The notes below the pieces were generated by a model that ran no database searches, was not told where the DNA came from, and saw nothing but the letters and a program-made list of their open reading frames with translations. The position numbers were made by a program, and so were the translations under genes. From a bacterium (GTDB lineage Bacteria > Bacteroidota > Bacteroidia > B-17B0 > Aurantibacillaceae): a stretch of 64,000 nt of DNA. The DNA lies in NCBI GenBank assembly GCA_029945625.1, contig JAQSCW010000043.1:30451-94450 (forward strand). The letters run 5' to 3'. Shown in pieces: positions 41,018 through 49,178 of the stretch (position 1 is the stretch's first letter; each line of letters opens with the position of its first letter).

Positions 41018-42778
41018 ATGTTTATGAGAATTTTCCTGTTCATTTCAGCATTTGTTTTTTTGTCAAGCCCCTATTTTTCTCAGAGCAGCATTGAAGATCG
41101 GAAAGCCCTTTACAAATCTGTTTTCCTTTTCAAATTTACCGAAAAAGTGTATTGGCAGCGGGAAGATAACATGAAGGAGTTCGTGATCTGCACCATGACA
41201 TCCGGCTTGCTTGCAGAAAAATTGAGTTTGGTATCAAAAAGAGCCAAATTCAGGGATCACATTCCCATTAAAGTAATAACCTGTAATACCGTAGATGATA
41301 TCAAGAATTGTCAAATGTTAGTAATTGATGGGGCCAGAAATGATAATTACTGGGCTATTTATTCTAAGATCCAGGGCAAGGGCGTGTTGATGGTGGCAGA
41401 GAATCTGGCCGATTACAAAAAATCCATGATCTCATTTGTAGAGGTGGATAACACCATTAAATACATTACCAATAAAACCAAGTTGGACGAATCCAACCTA
41501 GTAATCAATAAAGCCCTGTACGACAATGCTATCAAGAAAGAGGGAGAATGGAAATCCATTCTTGATAAGTTTAATTATATATTGAAAAGCGGCGATAAGA
41601 ACGTTAAAGCAGATGCGTCGGACGTGAAGCAAATGATGTCGATGTACAAGAATCTTGAAGAAGAGAAGAAAGGGAAGGAAGAATTGGTAAACAGAATGAC
41701 AGACAGTCTGAATACTATTTTAGAAAACCTCGAATCCAGAAAGAAGGAGGCAGAAGAAGTTCAAAAAAACATTGCCAAACAAAGCGAACAAATGAAAGTG
41801 CTTGACCGCGACATCGCACTAAAAAAACAAGAGCTAAATGAAAAACAAAAGAAGATAGGGGAACAGAACACCGTTATTTCAGTTATTGCCGTGCTTTCGA
41901 TTGTTGCCATGATCTTGCTGTTTTTTGCAATTAGAAGTAATAATCAGCGAAGAAGAGCCAATAAATTATTATCCGAACAAAAGAACGAGATCGAAAAACA
42001 AAAGTTGCTGGTAGATGAAAAACAGAAAGAAATTCTGGACAGCATCAATTACGCCAAACGGATACAAACCGCCTTGTTAGCCAATAGCAAGATGATGAAC
42101 GACAATTTGGAGGAGCACTTTGTTTTTTTCAAACCAAAAGATATTGTTGCCGGCGATTTTTATTGGGCTACCCCTGTTCCCGATGGCTTTATATATATTA
42201 CCGCAGATTGCACCGGTCATGGTGTTCCCGGGGCTTTTATGAGTTTGCTCAACATCAGTAAACTCAACGATGCCATCAATCAAAAAATGACGCGTCCCGA
42301 TTTGGTGCTCAATGAAGTAAAAACCGGTATCATTAGGGCCTTAAATCCTGAGGGAAGTGCCGAAGAAAGTAAAGATGGAATGGATGCCATTTTATGTAAA
42401 CTCGACCGCAAGAACATGAAACTGCAATTTGCAGCGGCAAACAACAGTTTTTGTATTGTAAGAAATAAAAATATCATTACCTGTAAAGCCGATAAGATGC
42501 CGGTTGGCAAATCGCACGACGATTCAGGCCGGTTTACGTTCAATGAGATTCTTCTTGAAAAGGGCGATATGATTTTCACCTTTACCGATGGGTATGGTGA
42601 CCAATTTGGCGGACCCGAAGGCAAGAAATTCAAACACAAAAAATTGAGAGATATCTTTGTGCAGGTGAGTGAAATGCCGATCAATAGACAAAAAGATGTG
42701 ATCTCTGAACGATTTGATGAGTGGAAAGGTGAATTGGAACAAGTTGATGACGTGCTGATCATCGGTGTTCGTGTGTAA
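41018..42778 (+). CDS. YfiR-like (DUF4154) membrane protein with SpoIIE phosphatase domain
   Basis: Starting at ATG 41018 (41024 is also possible) the protein has 586 residues. A signal peptide is followed by a YfiR/DUF4154-type periplasmic domain (KSVFLFKFTEKVYWQRED, MLVIDGARNDN, GKGVLMVAEN, about 25-170), a long coiled coil, one membrane helix (about 287-308), a second coiled coil and a SpoIIE/PP2C domain (about 375-586) with VAGDFYWA, DCTGHGVPGAFMS and EQVDDVLIIGV. YfiR represses a diguanylate cyclase in Pseudomonas; here the sensing domain is joined directly to a phosphatase. Its output domain closely resembles that of the 36396-39941 gene, so the two may share targets. Confidence 0.88.
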   Translation: MFMRIFLFISAFVFLSSPYFSQSSIEDRKALYKSVFLFKFTEKVYWQREDNMKEFVICTMTSGLLAEKLSLVSKRAKFRDHIPIKVITCNTVDDIKNCQMLVIDGARNDNYWAIYSKIQGKGVLMVAENLADYKKSMISFVEVDNTIKYITNKTKLDESNLVINKALYDNAIKKEGEWKSILDKFNYILKSGDKNVKADASDVKQMMSMYKNLEEEKKGKEELVNRMTDSLNTILENLESRKKEAEEVQKNIAKQSEQMKVLDRDIALKKQELNEKQKKIGEQNTVISVIAVLSIVAMILLFFAIRSNNQRRRANKLLSEQKNEIEKQKLLVDEKQKEILDSINYAKRIQTALLANSKMMNDNLEEHFVFFKPKDIVAGDFYWATPVPDGFIYITADCTGHGVPGAFMSLLNISKLNDAINQKMTRPDLVLNEVKTGIIRALNPEGSAEESKDGMDAILCKLDRKNMKLQFAAANNSFCIVRNKNIITCKADKMPVGKSHDDSGRFTFNEILLEKGDMIFTFTDGYGDQFGGPEGKKFKHKKLRDIFVQVSEMPINRQKDVISERFDEWKGELEQVDDVLIIGVRV

Positions 42779-42816
42779 TTACACGCTGTCTACCTCCCAA
42801 AAAATACCTGACTTTC

Positions 42817-43350
42817 TTAGTAGATGATCACGTCATACACAATGGGCATTTGAGGCGGAATCTTCTTAAAATCACCAAGCAAACCATGGGCAAGAGGAGA
42901 AGGAATCATAATAAGAGCTTTATCCCCCCGTTTCAAATACTGAACCCCTTTGTGAATACCGCTTTCAATTTCCTCCTGCCCTACTTTAAATGTCCTTCTC
43001 CCTTCGCGTTCTGATGAATAACACAAAGTACCGTCAAGTAAACTTACCGAGTAATCCATGCTGATGACCATGTCATTTTTGATACTGTCCCCCTGCGCTG
43101 AAGTTTCGTAAACATAATAGCGTATCCCCGAGCCCGTTCTTACAAACGCCATTTTGTGAGAGGTAGCGTAATAGTCCATCTCATCATTTTCCTTCTGCAT
43201 AAGTTGTTGGTTGGCCGTAATAAATTGCCTTTTAATTTGCGCGTTATTCGTTTCCATGCTCTGCGAAACCGACTCTTGGGGCGCGGGAACTTCATTACAG
43301 GAAGAGAGGAGGATGCCGCTGTTGAGGCAAATAAATAGAAGACCTTTCAT
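42817..43350 (-). CDS. GldI-like FKBP-type peptidyl-prolyl isomerase lipoprotein
   Basis: A 177-residue lipoprotein with LLSSC lipobox (Cys18), a charged helical stretch (about 30-70) and a C-terminal FKBP domain (GSGIRYYVYE, DYSVSLLDGTLCYSS, GVQYLKRGDKALIMIPSPLAHG). The layout matches GldI of Flavobacterium gliding motility; many non-gliding Bacteroidota also carry this FKBP lipoprotein, where it serves as a periplasmic foldase. Gliding or T9SS involvement is therefore only suggested. It is divergent from nth across a 67-base spacer and convergent with the YfiR/SpoIIE gene. Confidence 0.8.
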   Translation of the reverse strand: MKGLLFICLNSGILLSSCNEVPAPQESVSQSMETNNAQIKRQFITANQQLMQKENDEMDYYATSHKMAFVRTGSGIRYYVYETSAQGDSIKNDMVISMDYSVSLLDGTLCYSSEREGRRTFKVGQEEIESGIHKGVQYLKRGDKALIMIPSPLAHGLLGDFKKIPPQMPIVYDVIIY

Positions 43351-43375
43351 ATCAAGTCCTAAAATTAAGTATAAG

Positions 43376-43407
43376 TTGATCGTAAATTAGAATTTAATTT
43401 ACCTTTG
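43376..43407 (+). promoter_or_regulatory. Promoter of nth
   Basis: TTG (43376-43378), a 21-base spacer and TACCTTTG (43400-43407) fit the Bacteroidota -33/-7 consensus. The nth ATG at 43418 follows after 10 bases, a very short leader. Confidence 0.6.
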
Positions 43408-43417
43408 GCGCGCCTAC

Positions 43418-44146
43418 ATGACAAAGAAAGAACGGTTCGATGGTATTCTGAGGTATTTTGCCGAAAGCAAGGCACCTGCCGAAACAGAATTGCACTACAG
43501 CAACCCCTTTGAGCTGCTGGTGGCCGTAATACTCAGTGCCCAATGCACCGATAAGCGGGTGAACCTGGTAACGCCCAAACTTTTCCGCGACTATCCAACT
43601 GCAGAGGCCATGTCACTGGCCCATTCCGACACCCTTTTCAGTTACATCCGAAGCATCAGCTATCCAAACAATAAAGCAAGGCATTTAAGTGGAATGGCGA
43701 AGATGTTGATGAGCGATTTTGGGGGAAAACTCCCCTCCACCACTGAAGATCTCATCAAATTGCCCGGAGTAGGGCGTAAAACCGCCAATGTGATCGCATC
43801 GGTGGTGTTCCATCAACCCACCATGGCGGTAGATACCCATGTTTTTAGAGTAAGCAATAGGATCGGACTTACCACCAATGCCAAAAACCCCTTGCAATCG
43901 GAAAAACAATTAATTAAATTTATACCTGAACAAGTGATTCCTAAAGCACATCACTGGTTGATTCTTCACGGCAGATATGTGTGCATAGCTAGGAAACCAA
44001 AATGCGAGGCCTGTGAAATAAAAATGTTTTGCAAGTATTATGAAAAAGTCTTAAAATTAGATCAGAAAAATTCAACCAATAATTTAAAAACAAAAGATCA
44101 TGGCAAAAAAAATAACAAAGAAAAAAGGCGCAAAAAAAGCAACTAA
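43418..44146 (+). CDS. nth: Endonuclease III (DNA glycosylase/AP lyase)
   Basis: A 242-residue base-excision repair enzyme that removes oxidised pyrimidines. The helix-hairpin-helix LPGVGRKTANVI contains catalytic Lys121, AVDTHVFRV contains Asp139, and Cys189, Cys196, Cys199 and Cys205 form the C-x6-C-x2-C-x5-C iron-sulfur cluster. The catalytic core ends near residue 210. The last 30 or so residues are a basic Lys/Asn tail longer than in E. coli Nth, and its final 47 bases overlap the start of the next gene in another frame. Confidence 0.95.
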   Translation: MTKKERFDGILRYFAESKAPAETELHYSNPFELLVAVILSAQCTDKRVNLVTPKLFRDYPTAEAMSLAHSDTLFSYIRSISYPNNKARHLSGMAKMLMSDFGGKLPSTTEDLIKLPGVGRKTANVIASVVFHQPTMAVDTHVFRVSNRIGLTTNAKNPLQSEKQLIKFIPEQVIPKAHHWLILHGRYVCIARKPKCEACEIKMFCKYYEKVLKLDQKNSTNNLKTKDHGKKNNKEKRRKKSN

Positions 44147-44579
44147 GAAAGCTGCTAAGCCTGCGAAAAAAAACGCTAAGAAAGCAACGAAGAAAGCTGC
44201 TAAAAAAGCCACCAAGAAAGCTACCAAAAAGGCTACCAAAAAGGCCGGTAAGCCGGCGAAAAAAGCAACTAAAAAAGCGGCGCCAAAAAAAGCTACCAAA
44301 AAAGTTGTGAAAGCGAAAGCAAAAAAGAGTTCTAAAAAAAGTAAGCCTGCAACAAAAAAAGTAGCAACAAAAAAGGTAGCAACAAAAAAAGTGGCTAAAA
44401 AACCTGCTACCAAAAAGGTAGTACGCAAAGCGAAACCTCAACCTAAAAAAGACATTTCATCACTTTTTGCAGGATTTGGGGCAACCGCTGTAGATACAGG
44501 ATTGCAAATGAATAACGCGTCATCCGACTTCAATTCAAGTTCTGATGCCGAGGTGAGAGGAAAAGACGAGGAGGAATAG
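44100..44579 (+). CDS. Histone-H1-like lysine/alanine-rich DNA-binding protein
   Basis: A 159-residue protein. Residues 1 to about 118 are Lys/Ala/Thr repeats (KKATKKAAKPAKK type), strongly resembling bacterial H1-like proteins and expected to bind and compact nucleic acid. The last 40 residues form a conserved-looking non-repetitive end (KDISSLFAGFGATAVDTG, then a Ser/Glu-rich tail). The DNA is highly A-rich and repetitive. It starts 47 bases inside nth in the +2 frame, so its leader is within nth coding sequence. The START-fusion protein at 15645 has the same kind of tail. Confidence 0.85.
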   Translation: MAKKITKKKGAKKATKKAAKPAKKNAKKATKKAAKKATKKATKKATKKAGKPAKKATKKAAPKKATKKVVKAKAKKSSKKSKPATKKVATKKVATKKVAKKPATKKVVRKAKPQPKKDISSLFAGFGATAVDTGLQMNNASSDFNSSSDAEVRGKDEEE

Positions 44580-44608
44580 TCATCGCGTTCCAAGCTCATA
44601 AAACTCTC

Positions 44609-45055
44609 TTGAAAAAAGGGCTGCGCGCTCCATCTTTTGAAGGTATAGATCAACATGGCGCTACAATCCGCCTTTCTGATTTTAGAGGAAAGAAGTTAGT
44701 ACTCTATTTCTATCCGAAAGATAATACGCCGGGTTGTACTGCTACTGCCTGCAATTTGCGGGACGAATATCTAGTTCTGCAATCTAACAACTATGCCGTC
44801 ATTGGAGTTAGTGCCGATGACCAAAAATCGCATGCAAAATTTGCGAACAAATACCATTTACCATTTTCACTCATTGCCGATACCGAACGCACAATAATTA
44901 GAGCCTACGATGTATGGGGCCAAAAACAATTGGCCGGAAGAATTTACGACGGCATTGTGCGCACAACTTTTGTGATCAACGAAAAGGGAATTTTGGAAAA
45001 TGTGATTACCAAAGTGGATACTGCCCGGCACGCAGACCAGATTAGAGGGGAATGA
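44609..45055 (+). CDS. bcp: Thioredoxin-dependent thiol peroxidase (Bcp/PrxQ)
   Basis: A 148-residue peroxiredoxin that reduces peroxides with thioredoxin as donor. The peroxidatic Cys43 is in PKDNTPGCTATAC, with resolving Cys48 five residues later, the atypical 2-Cys arrangement of Bcp/PrxQ. FYPKD and the VIGVSADDQKSHAKF block are also typical. The best start is TTG at 44609; no ATG lies close upstream in frame. It follows the H1-like gene by 29 bases. Confidence 0.92.
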   Translation: MKKGLRAPSFEGIDQHGATIRLSDFRGKKLVLYFYPKDNTPGCTATACNLRDEYLVLQSNNYAVIGVSADDQKSHAKFANKYHLPFSLIADTERTIIRAYDVWGQKQLAGRIYDGIVRTTFVINEKGILENVITKVDTARHADQIRGE

Positions 45056-45125
45056 TTTATTGAAATAAAATTTGCCAAATGAAATAAAACTGTTAAATTT
45101 GCACTCCCGAATATTTTGGGAAAAC

Positions 45126-45199
45126 GGATTGGTAGTTCAGCTGGTTAGAATGCCGCCCTGTCACGGCGGAGGTCGCGGGTTCGAGTCCCGTCCAGTCCG
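45126..45199 (+). tRNA. tRNA-Asp (GTC anticodon)
   Basis: A 74-base cloverleaf: acceptor GGATTGG with CCAGTCC, D arm GTTC/GAAT, anticodon stem CCGCC/GGCGG around CTGTCAC (anticodon GTC), T arm GCGGG TTCGAGT CCCGT, and discriminator G. CCA is not encoded. A strong terminator follows within 14 bases. Confidence 0.96.
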
Positions 45200-45212
45200 C
45201 TACAAGAAACAC

Positions 45213-45248
45213 AAAAGCCCTGTAAATCAATTATTTACAGGGCTTTTT
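45213..45248 (+). terminator. Rho-independent terminator after tRNA-Asp
   Basis: A perfect 15-base stem (AAAAGCCCTGTAAAT with ATTTACAGGGCTTTT) with loop CAATT, running into further T residues. Being symmetrical, it could work in both directions. Confidence 0.9.
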
Positions 45249-45490
45249 ATTTTACCGTTGTCGGTGTAGTTGTTGTTTCGAGGGGGTTCGATGGCTCTTC
45301 GGTCAATGGCACTTAGTTTTCTTAGCCTAAGTTATTACGGTCTATAGTCGAGTACCCTGCCTAATTTAAGGGCAACCACAGGTTCTCTTTCGCCCTTCAG
45401 CTTCATTAAAGTAAACCCCCTATATTCAACTGTTAACCGAGGCGAATCAGCTTAATATAACTTTTTGAGGTTTTGTTGACACCAGTGCTG

Positions 45491-46267
45491 TTAAATTAAA
45501 CTCTTACCATTCGTAAATAACTTATCCAATTCTTTCCCCAGCTTTTTCCATTCCTTCTCAGTGGACATAGCCGCCAGTTTAAAGCGCATGGAAATTAGGT
45601 TAGCCAGAATTTTTTTTCTCAAGTCATTTGTTCCAACCCACAGAGACTCAAAGTCACTTCTACTAGCCGTTAACTTCCTAAGTGGTTCTAAATCTTTGTA
45701 ATTCAAGTCCAAAAATTCATTGACAAAACGATCAACCTCGGCTTTTACTTCCAGCACATTGCCCCTCGCCTCTTCTGATTTTTTGCTGTCTAAAATGGTT
45801 TTTCCACACGCCAATTGTACGTCACCGAAGAGTTTTTCACTTAATTTCAAATAACTTTTGCGAGCTTTCACATTGTCGGGCTTGTCCAAGGCAGAGGCAA
45901 CAATTTTTTCCCACTCTTCTTCCTTTATTAGTGTTCGAATTTTCAACTCATGATCAATATAGGACGATTGAAGTTTTTTTCGTTCATCAAAATAGTCACC
46001 GAACAATTTATCAAAGTCCTCGCGTTTAGCAGAAAAGTTTAGGTTCAATTTACTTGCATTTCCGGCATAGTAGTTCTTTCTTTTTTTAAGGAAATCCTTT
46101 TGATCTTTTTTGATAAGATCAATCTCTTGGAAGATCTCCTTCTTCCGCGATTTATCGCTCACATAAGTCTTTACGTTTTTCTGAACTTGTTGGTCGAGAA
46201 AAATTGTTTCCTGTCCACCACCACCAAAGAGGTAAACCATCAAAGCCGCTAGAAGTCCAATAATCAT
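45491..46267 (-). CDS. Membrane-anchored coiled-coil protein next to the sulfatase
   Basis: A 258-residue protein with an N-terminal hydrophobic helix (about 1-15, IIGLLAALMVYLFGGGG) that may be an anchor or uncleaved signal, followed by a Lys/Glu-rich, wholly helical domain likely to form a coiled coil or helical bundle. No motif is recognised. It starts 28 bases after the arylsulfatase stop in the same direction, so co-transcription is likely; a scaffolding or surface-retention role is possible but not evidenced. Lysine content is high. Confidence 0.65.
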   Translation of the reverse strand: MIIGLLAALMVYLFGGGGQETIFLDQQVQKNVKTYVSDKSRKKEIFQEIDLIKKDQKDFLKKRKNYYAGNASKLNLNFSAKREDFDKLFGDYFDERKKLQSSYIDHELKIRTLIKEEEWEKIVASALDKPDNVKARKSYLKLSEKLFGDVQLACGKTILDSKKSEEARGNVLEVKAEVDRFVNEFLDLNYKDLEPLRKLTASRSDFESLWVGTNDLRKKILANLISMRFKLAAMSTEKEWKKLGKELDKLFTNGKSLI

Positions 46268-46295
46268 CGTCTGTTTCGTTTAATAGATTAAATCA

Positions 46296-48671
46296 CTATT
46301 TAGGTATCGTGTATTTAATATCTACTGTATTTACCTTGCCATTTAGTTTAAAAGGTGCTTTTTCATAATATGCTAATGAGACAGGCGAACCCAAATCAAT
46401 GCCAACATCAAAGCAATCGTTGGCCGTAAATGCCAATGTAGCAACCGTTGGTACAGTTCCTCGAGCAACTTCAACTCCATTCACCCTCATCACAATTTCT
46501 GCCGAATGAAAAATGGCTGGAAGACTTGCATGTGCTTTAAAAATTGTTTCAATTTCAATTTTCACATTTCCCTTTGGTAATTTTGATTTAGCACTAATTT
46601 TTGTTCGTTGAACTTCAAATAAATTATACTCATAATTTAAAATTCCATCCTTTATATAACAACTTAATCCTCCAGAAAATCCTCCAAGGGCAATAAGAAC
46701 ACCATTCGCGTTGGAAGGAACATCTGCATCGATAGTAATTACACTGGGCCGGGTTCCTATTTTAGGTGCAGCAAATTCTAAAATTCTGTTGATATCGCCC
46801 GTGTAATGAAAAGAGGTGGCAGGATTTTGTTGCACATCTGCCGGATGGTAGGCAAAATAAAGTCCGCCGCCAATTGGAAGATTTTTATTTTTGGCAGATT
46901 CAATCATAAATAATTCTTTCATGGCTGCTACTTTTTCAGGATACTTGCTCGCTAAATCATTGGCTTGTGACCAATCTTCGTTTAAGTTATAAAGTTCCCA
47001 TACATCTTTGTCTGGTGTCCAGGTTGCCATGCCTGGAGTTATTGCCAACCAAGGTTTTCTAGGTCCAAATGCACTGGCTATCCAACCATCGTGATAGATG
47101 GCACGACTTCCCATAATGTCGAAAAACTGAGTTTTAAGTTTACCTTCTGCTTTTGCATCATTAAAAGTATAAGCAAAACTGGTACCCTGAATAGGTTCTT
47201 GTGCAAATCCATTTACAATGGTAGGCGCTTTAATATTTAAGATTTCATAAATAGTTGGAACGAGATCATTCACATGGTGAAACTGCGAACGAGGCGTTTT
47301 ATCTGCTTTTATTTTTTTAGGCCACGCAACGGCCATTGGTTGACGCGTTCCGCCAAAATAAGCGGCTGTTAACTTAGTACCTTTGTATGGCGTTGAGCCA
47401 GACCAAGCCCAACCTGCATTGTAATGATTATCTGTTTTAGGACTTCCAAGAACATCTAATCCGCCTAATTCATTTAAGGCTTTAATGTGTTCTTGTGTGG
47501 TGGTTGGAATTTGATTTTGTGCCAGTAACTCACTAATACTTCCGGTTTGTCCTTCAGAACTGCTTCCGTTATCGCCCCACATGTAAAAAATAATAGTGTT
47601 ATCGGCTATGCCCATTTTTTCTAATTCATCCACAATACGACCGGCATCATAATCGGCTTGTTCAGCAAAGCCAGCCCACACTTCCATTAATCGGCGTTGG
47701 AAAGGTTTTTCACTTTCAGGGATACTTTCCCAAGAAGGCATAGAAGGATCGCGTGGGGTTAATTGAGCATCTTGAGGAATCCATCCCATTTCTTTTTGAC
47801 GGGCAAAGACACGTTCACGGTACTTATCCCAACCATCATCAAATTTTCCTTTGTATTTGTCTGCCCATTCTTTTGCAACTTGATGCGGACCGTGAGCAGC
47901 CCCCGGAGCCCAATACATAAAAAAAGGCTTCGTAGGTTCTAAAGCTTGATGATCGTGAATCCATGTGATGGCATTGTCAGCCAAATCTTCACTCAAATTG
48001 TAGCCTTGCTCCGGTGTTTTAGGCGGAAGAACAAAAGTGGTGTTTTTAATTAAAGTTGGTTCGTATTGTGAAGACTCGCCACCAATAAAACCATAAAAAT
48101 ATTCAAAGCCATAACCGGTAGGCCAATAGTCAAAAGGTCCGGCCTTAGTAGCATGAGTTGCGGGGGTATTGTGCCATTTACCAAAAGCGGCTGTACTGTA
48201 ACCGTAATCTTTTAAAACCTCTGGAATCATGGCAGATGTTTTTGGAGTTAAACCACTAAAACCATCCCAATCGTTATTCAATTCAGCAATTTGACCATTT
48301 CCGGTAAAACTGTGATTCCGCCCAGTTAAAATAGATGCCCTTGTTGGAGAACACATGGCCGTTGAATGAAAACGATTATACGAAATGCCTTCATTGGCTA
48401 CTTTTGATAAAGTAGGTGTATTAATTTCGCCACCATAGGTGCCAGCTGAACCGGGACCAGCGTCATCCATCAAAATAATTAAGATATTGGGAGCATCTTT
48501 TGCCAAATGTTTTTCTTCTACTCTTCGTTTGTACTCCGATTCGCCGATCGTTCGACCCGCTTTGCTGGCGGAAGGAGTGGGAGGAAAAGGCAAAATTTCT
48601 TGGGCAAAACTTACACTGTTAAAGCTAGCGCTAATTCCAAGCACTAAACTTTTTAGGAGCTGTTTTCTCAT
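46296..48671 (-). CDS. Type I arylsulfatase (formylglycine-dependent), exported
   Basis: A 791-residue sulfatase with signal peptide (1-23). CSPTRASILTGR carries Cys107 in the C-x-P-x-R motif, the residue matured to formylglycine by FGE or a radical-SAM anSME. ILIILMDDAG supplies the Asp metal ligands and FGKWHNTP a substrate Lys/His pair. The length and the C-terminal beta-rich domain (about 620-791) are like the long AtsA-type arylsulfatases of Proteobacteria more than the usual ~500-residue Bacteroidota sulfatases. No maturase or polysaccharide-utilisation locus is seen nearby. It heads a two-gene operon. Confidence 0.92.
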   Translation of the reverse strand: MRKQLLKSLVLGISASFNSVSFAQEILPFPPTPSASKAGRTIGESEYKRRVEEKHLAKDAPNILIILMDDAGPGSAGTYGGEINTPTLSKVANEGISYNRFHSTAMCSPTRASILTGRNHSFTGNGQIAELNNDWDGFSGLTPKTSAMIPEVLKDYGYSTAAFGKWHNTPATHATKAGPFDYWPTGYGFEYFYGFIGGESSQYEPTLIKNTTFVLPPKTPEQGYNLSEDLADNAITWIHDHQALEPTKPFFMYWAPGAAHGPHQVAKEWADKYKGKFDDGWDKYRERVFARQKEMGWIPQDAQLTPRDPSMPSWESIPESEKPFQRRLMEVWAGFAEQADYDAGRIVDELEKMGIADNTIIFYMWGDNGSSSEGQTGSISELLAQNQIPTTTQEHIKALNELGGLDVLGSPKTDNHYNAGWAWSGSTPYKGTKLTAAYFGGTRQPMAVAWPKKIKADKTPRSQFHHVNDLVPTIYEILNIKAPTIVNGFAQEPIQGTSFAYTFNDAKAEGKLKTQFFDIMGSRAIYHDGWIASAFGPRKPWLAITPGMATWTPDKDVWELYNLNEDWSQANDLASKYPEKVAAMKELFMIESAKNKNLPIGGGLYFAYHPADVQQNPATSFHYTGDINRILEFAAPKIGTRPSVITIDADVPSNANGVLIALGGFSGGLSCYIKDGILNYEYNLFEVQRTKISAKSKLPKGNVKIEIETIFKAHASLPAIFHSAEIVMRVNGVEVARGTVPTVATLAFTANDCFDVGIDLGSPVSLAYYEKAPFKLNGKVNTVDIKYTIPK

Positions 48672-49101
48672 GATTTTTGTTTAAGGGTTTAGTAAAATAT
48701 ATTTTTCAAGGTATTCGTAAAGTGATCATCATTAAAAAAAACGCAGCCTAGTTCCACAATACTTCAAATTATCACAGATTAGAATTGCTTTGCAAAAATA
48801 ATTAATTCATTTTTTAAAACAATTCTATTTTATCTTCTCGGTTACTGCAAAATTTGAAGTCAAATATAAATCAATTCTAAAATTCAAAAAAATGATACTT
48901 GTCAGTTTCATATTCCTGCAATTTTCTTCTAAACTACATAATATTAAGCGACCTTACTATATATATTTAGCCTCAAATAGTAATAAAAAAGGTAATTGTT
49001 TAGCGCAGGCTCCGCGTGCCTTTGTGTATAACAGCTATTATGCGCACCCCTATTTCGTTCCTTATCAATCTTCCGGTGCCAGTACTGATCATAACTTAAA
49101 C
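48672..49101. other. AT-rich intergenic stretch, no gene seen
   Basis: Between the divergent sulfatase start and the M23 terminator the DNA is very AT-rich. A 77-codon frame (48892-49125) and an opposite one (48944-49135) lack start context and protein-like composition. No RNA or mobile element signature was recognised. Confidence 0.6.
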
Positions 49102-49127
49102 AAAAAAAGTCAGCCAAAAAGTTGACC
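49102..49127 (-). terminator. Rho-independent terminator after the M23 peptidase gene
   Basis: On the minus strand GTCAAC pairs with GCTGAC (one wobble) around a TTTTTG loop, followed by seven T residues. It lies 52 bases past the peptidase stop. Confidence 0.7.
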
Positions 49128-49178
49128 TTTTTCAAGTTATACTATCTCCTCTATAATAAAATTTCACCTAAATTCTTT

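Noticed and set aside
44100..44450. Possible tandem DNA repeat or CRISPR-like array
   Set aside because: The repetition is codon-level Lys/Ala/Thr coding in an intact frame; no uniform repeat unit with unique spacers exists.
48892..49125. 77-codon frame in the AT-rich gap upstream of the sulfatase
   Set aside because: No ribosome-binding context, unusual composition and overlap with an opposite-strand frame; AT-rich sequence gives such frames by chance.
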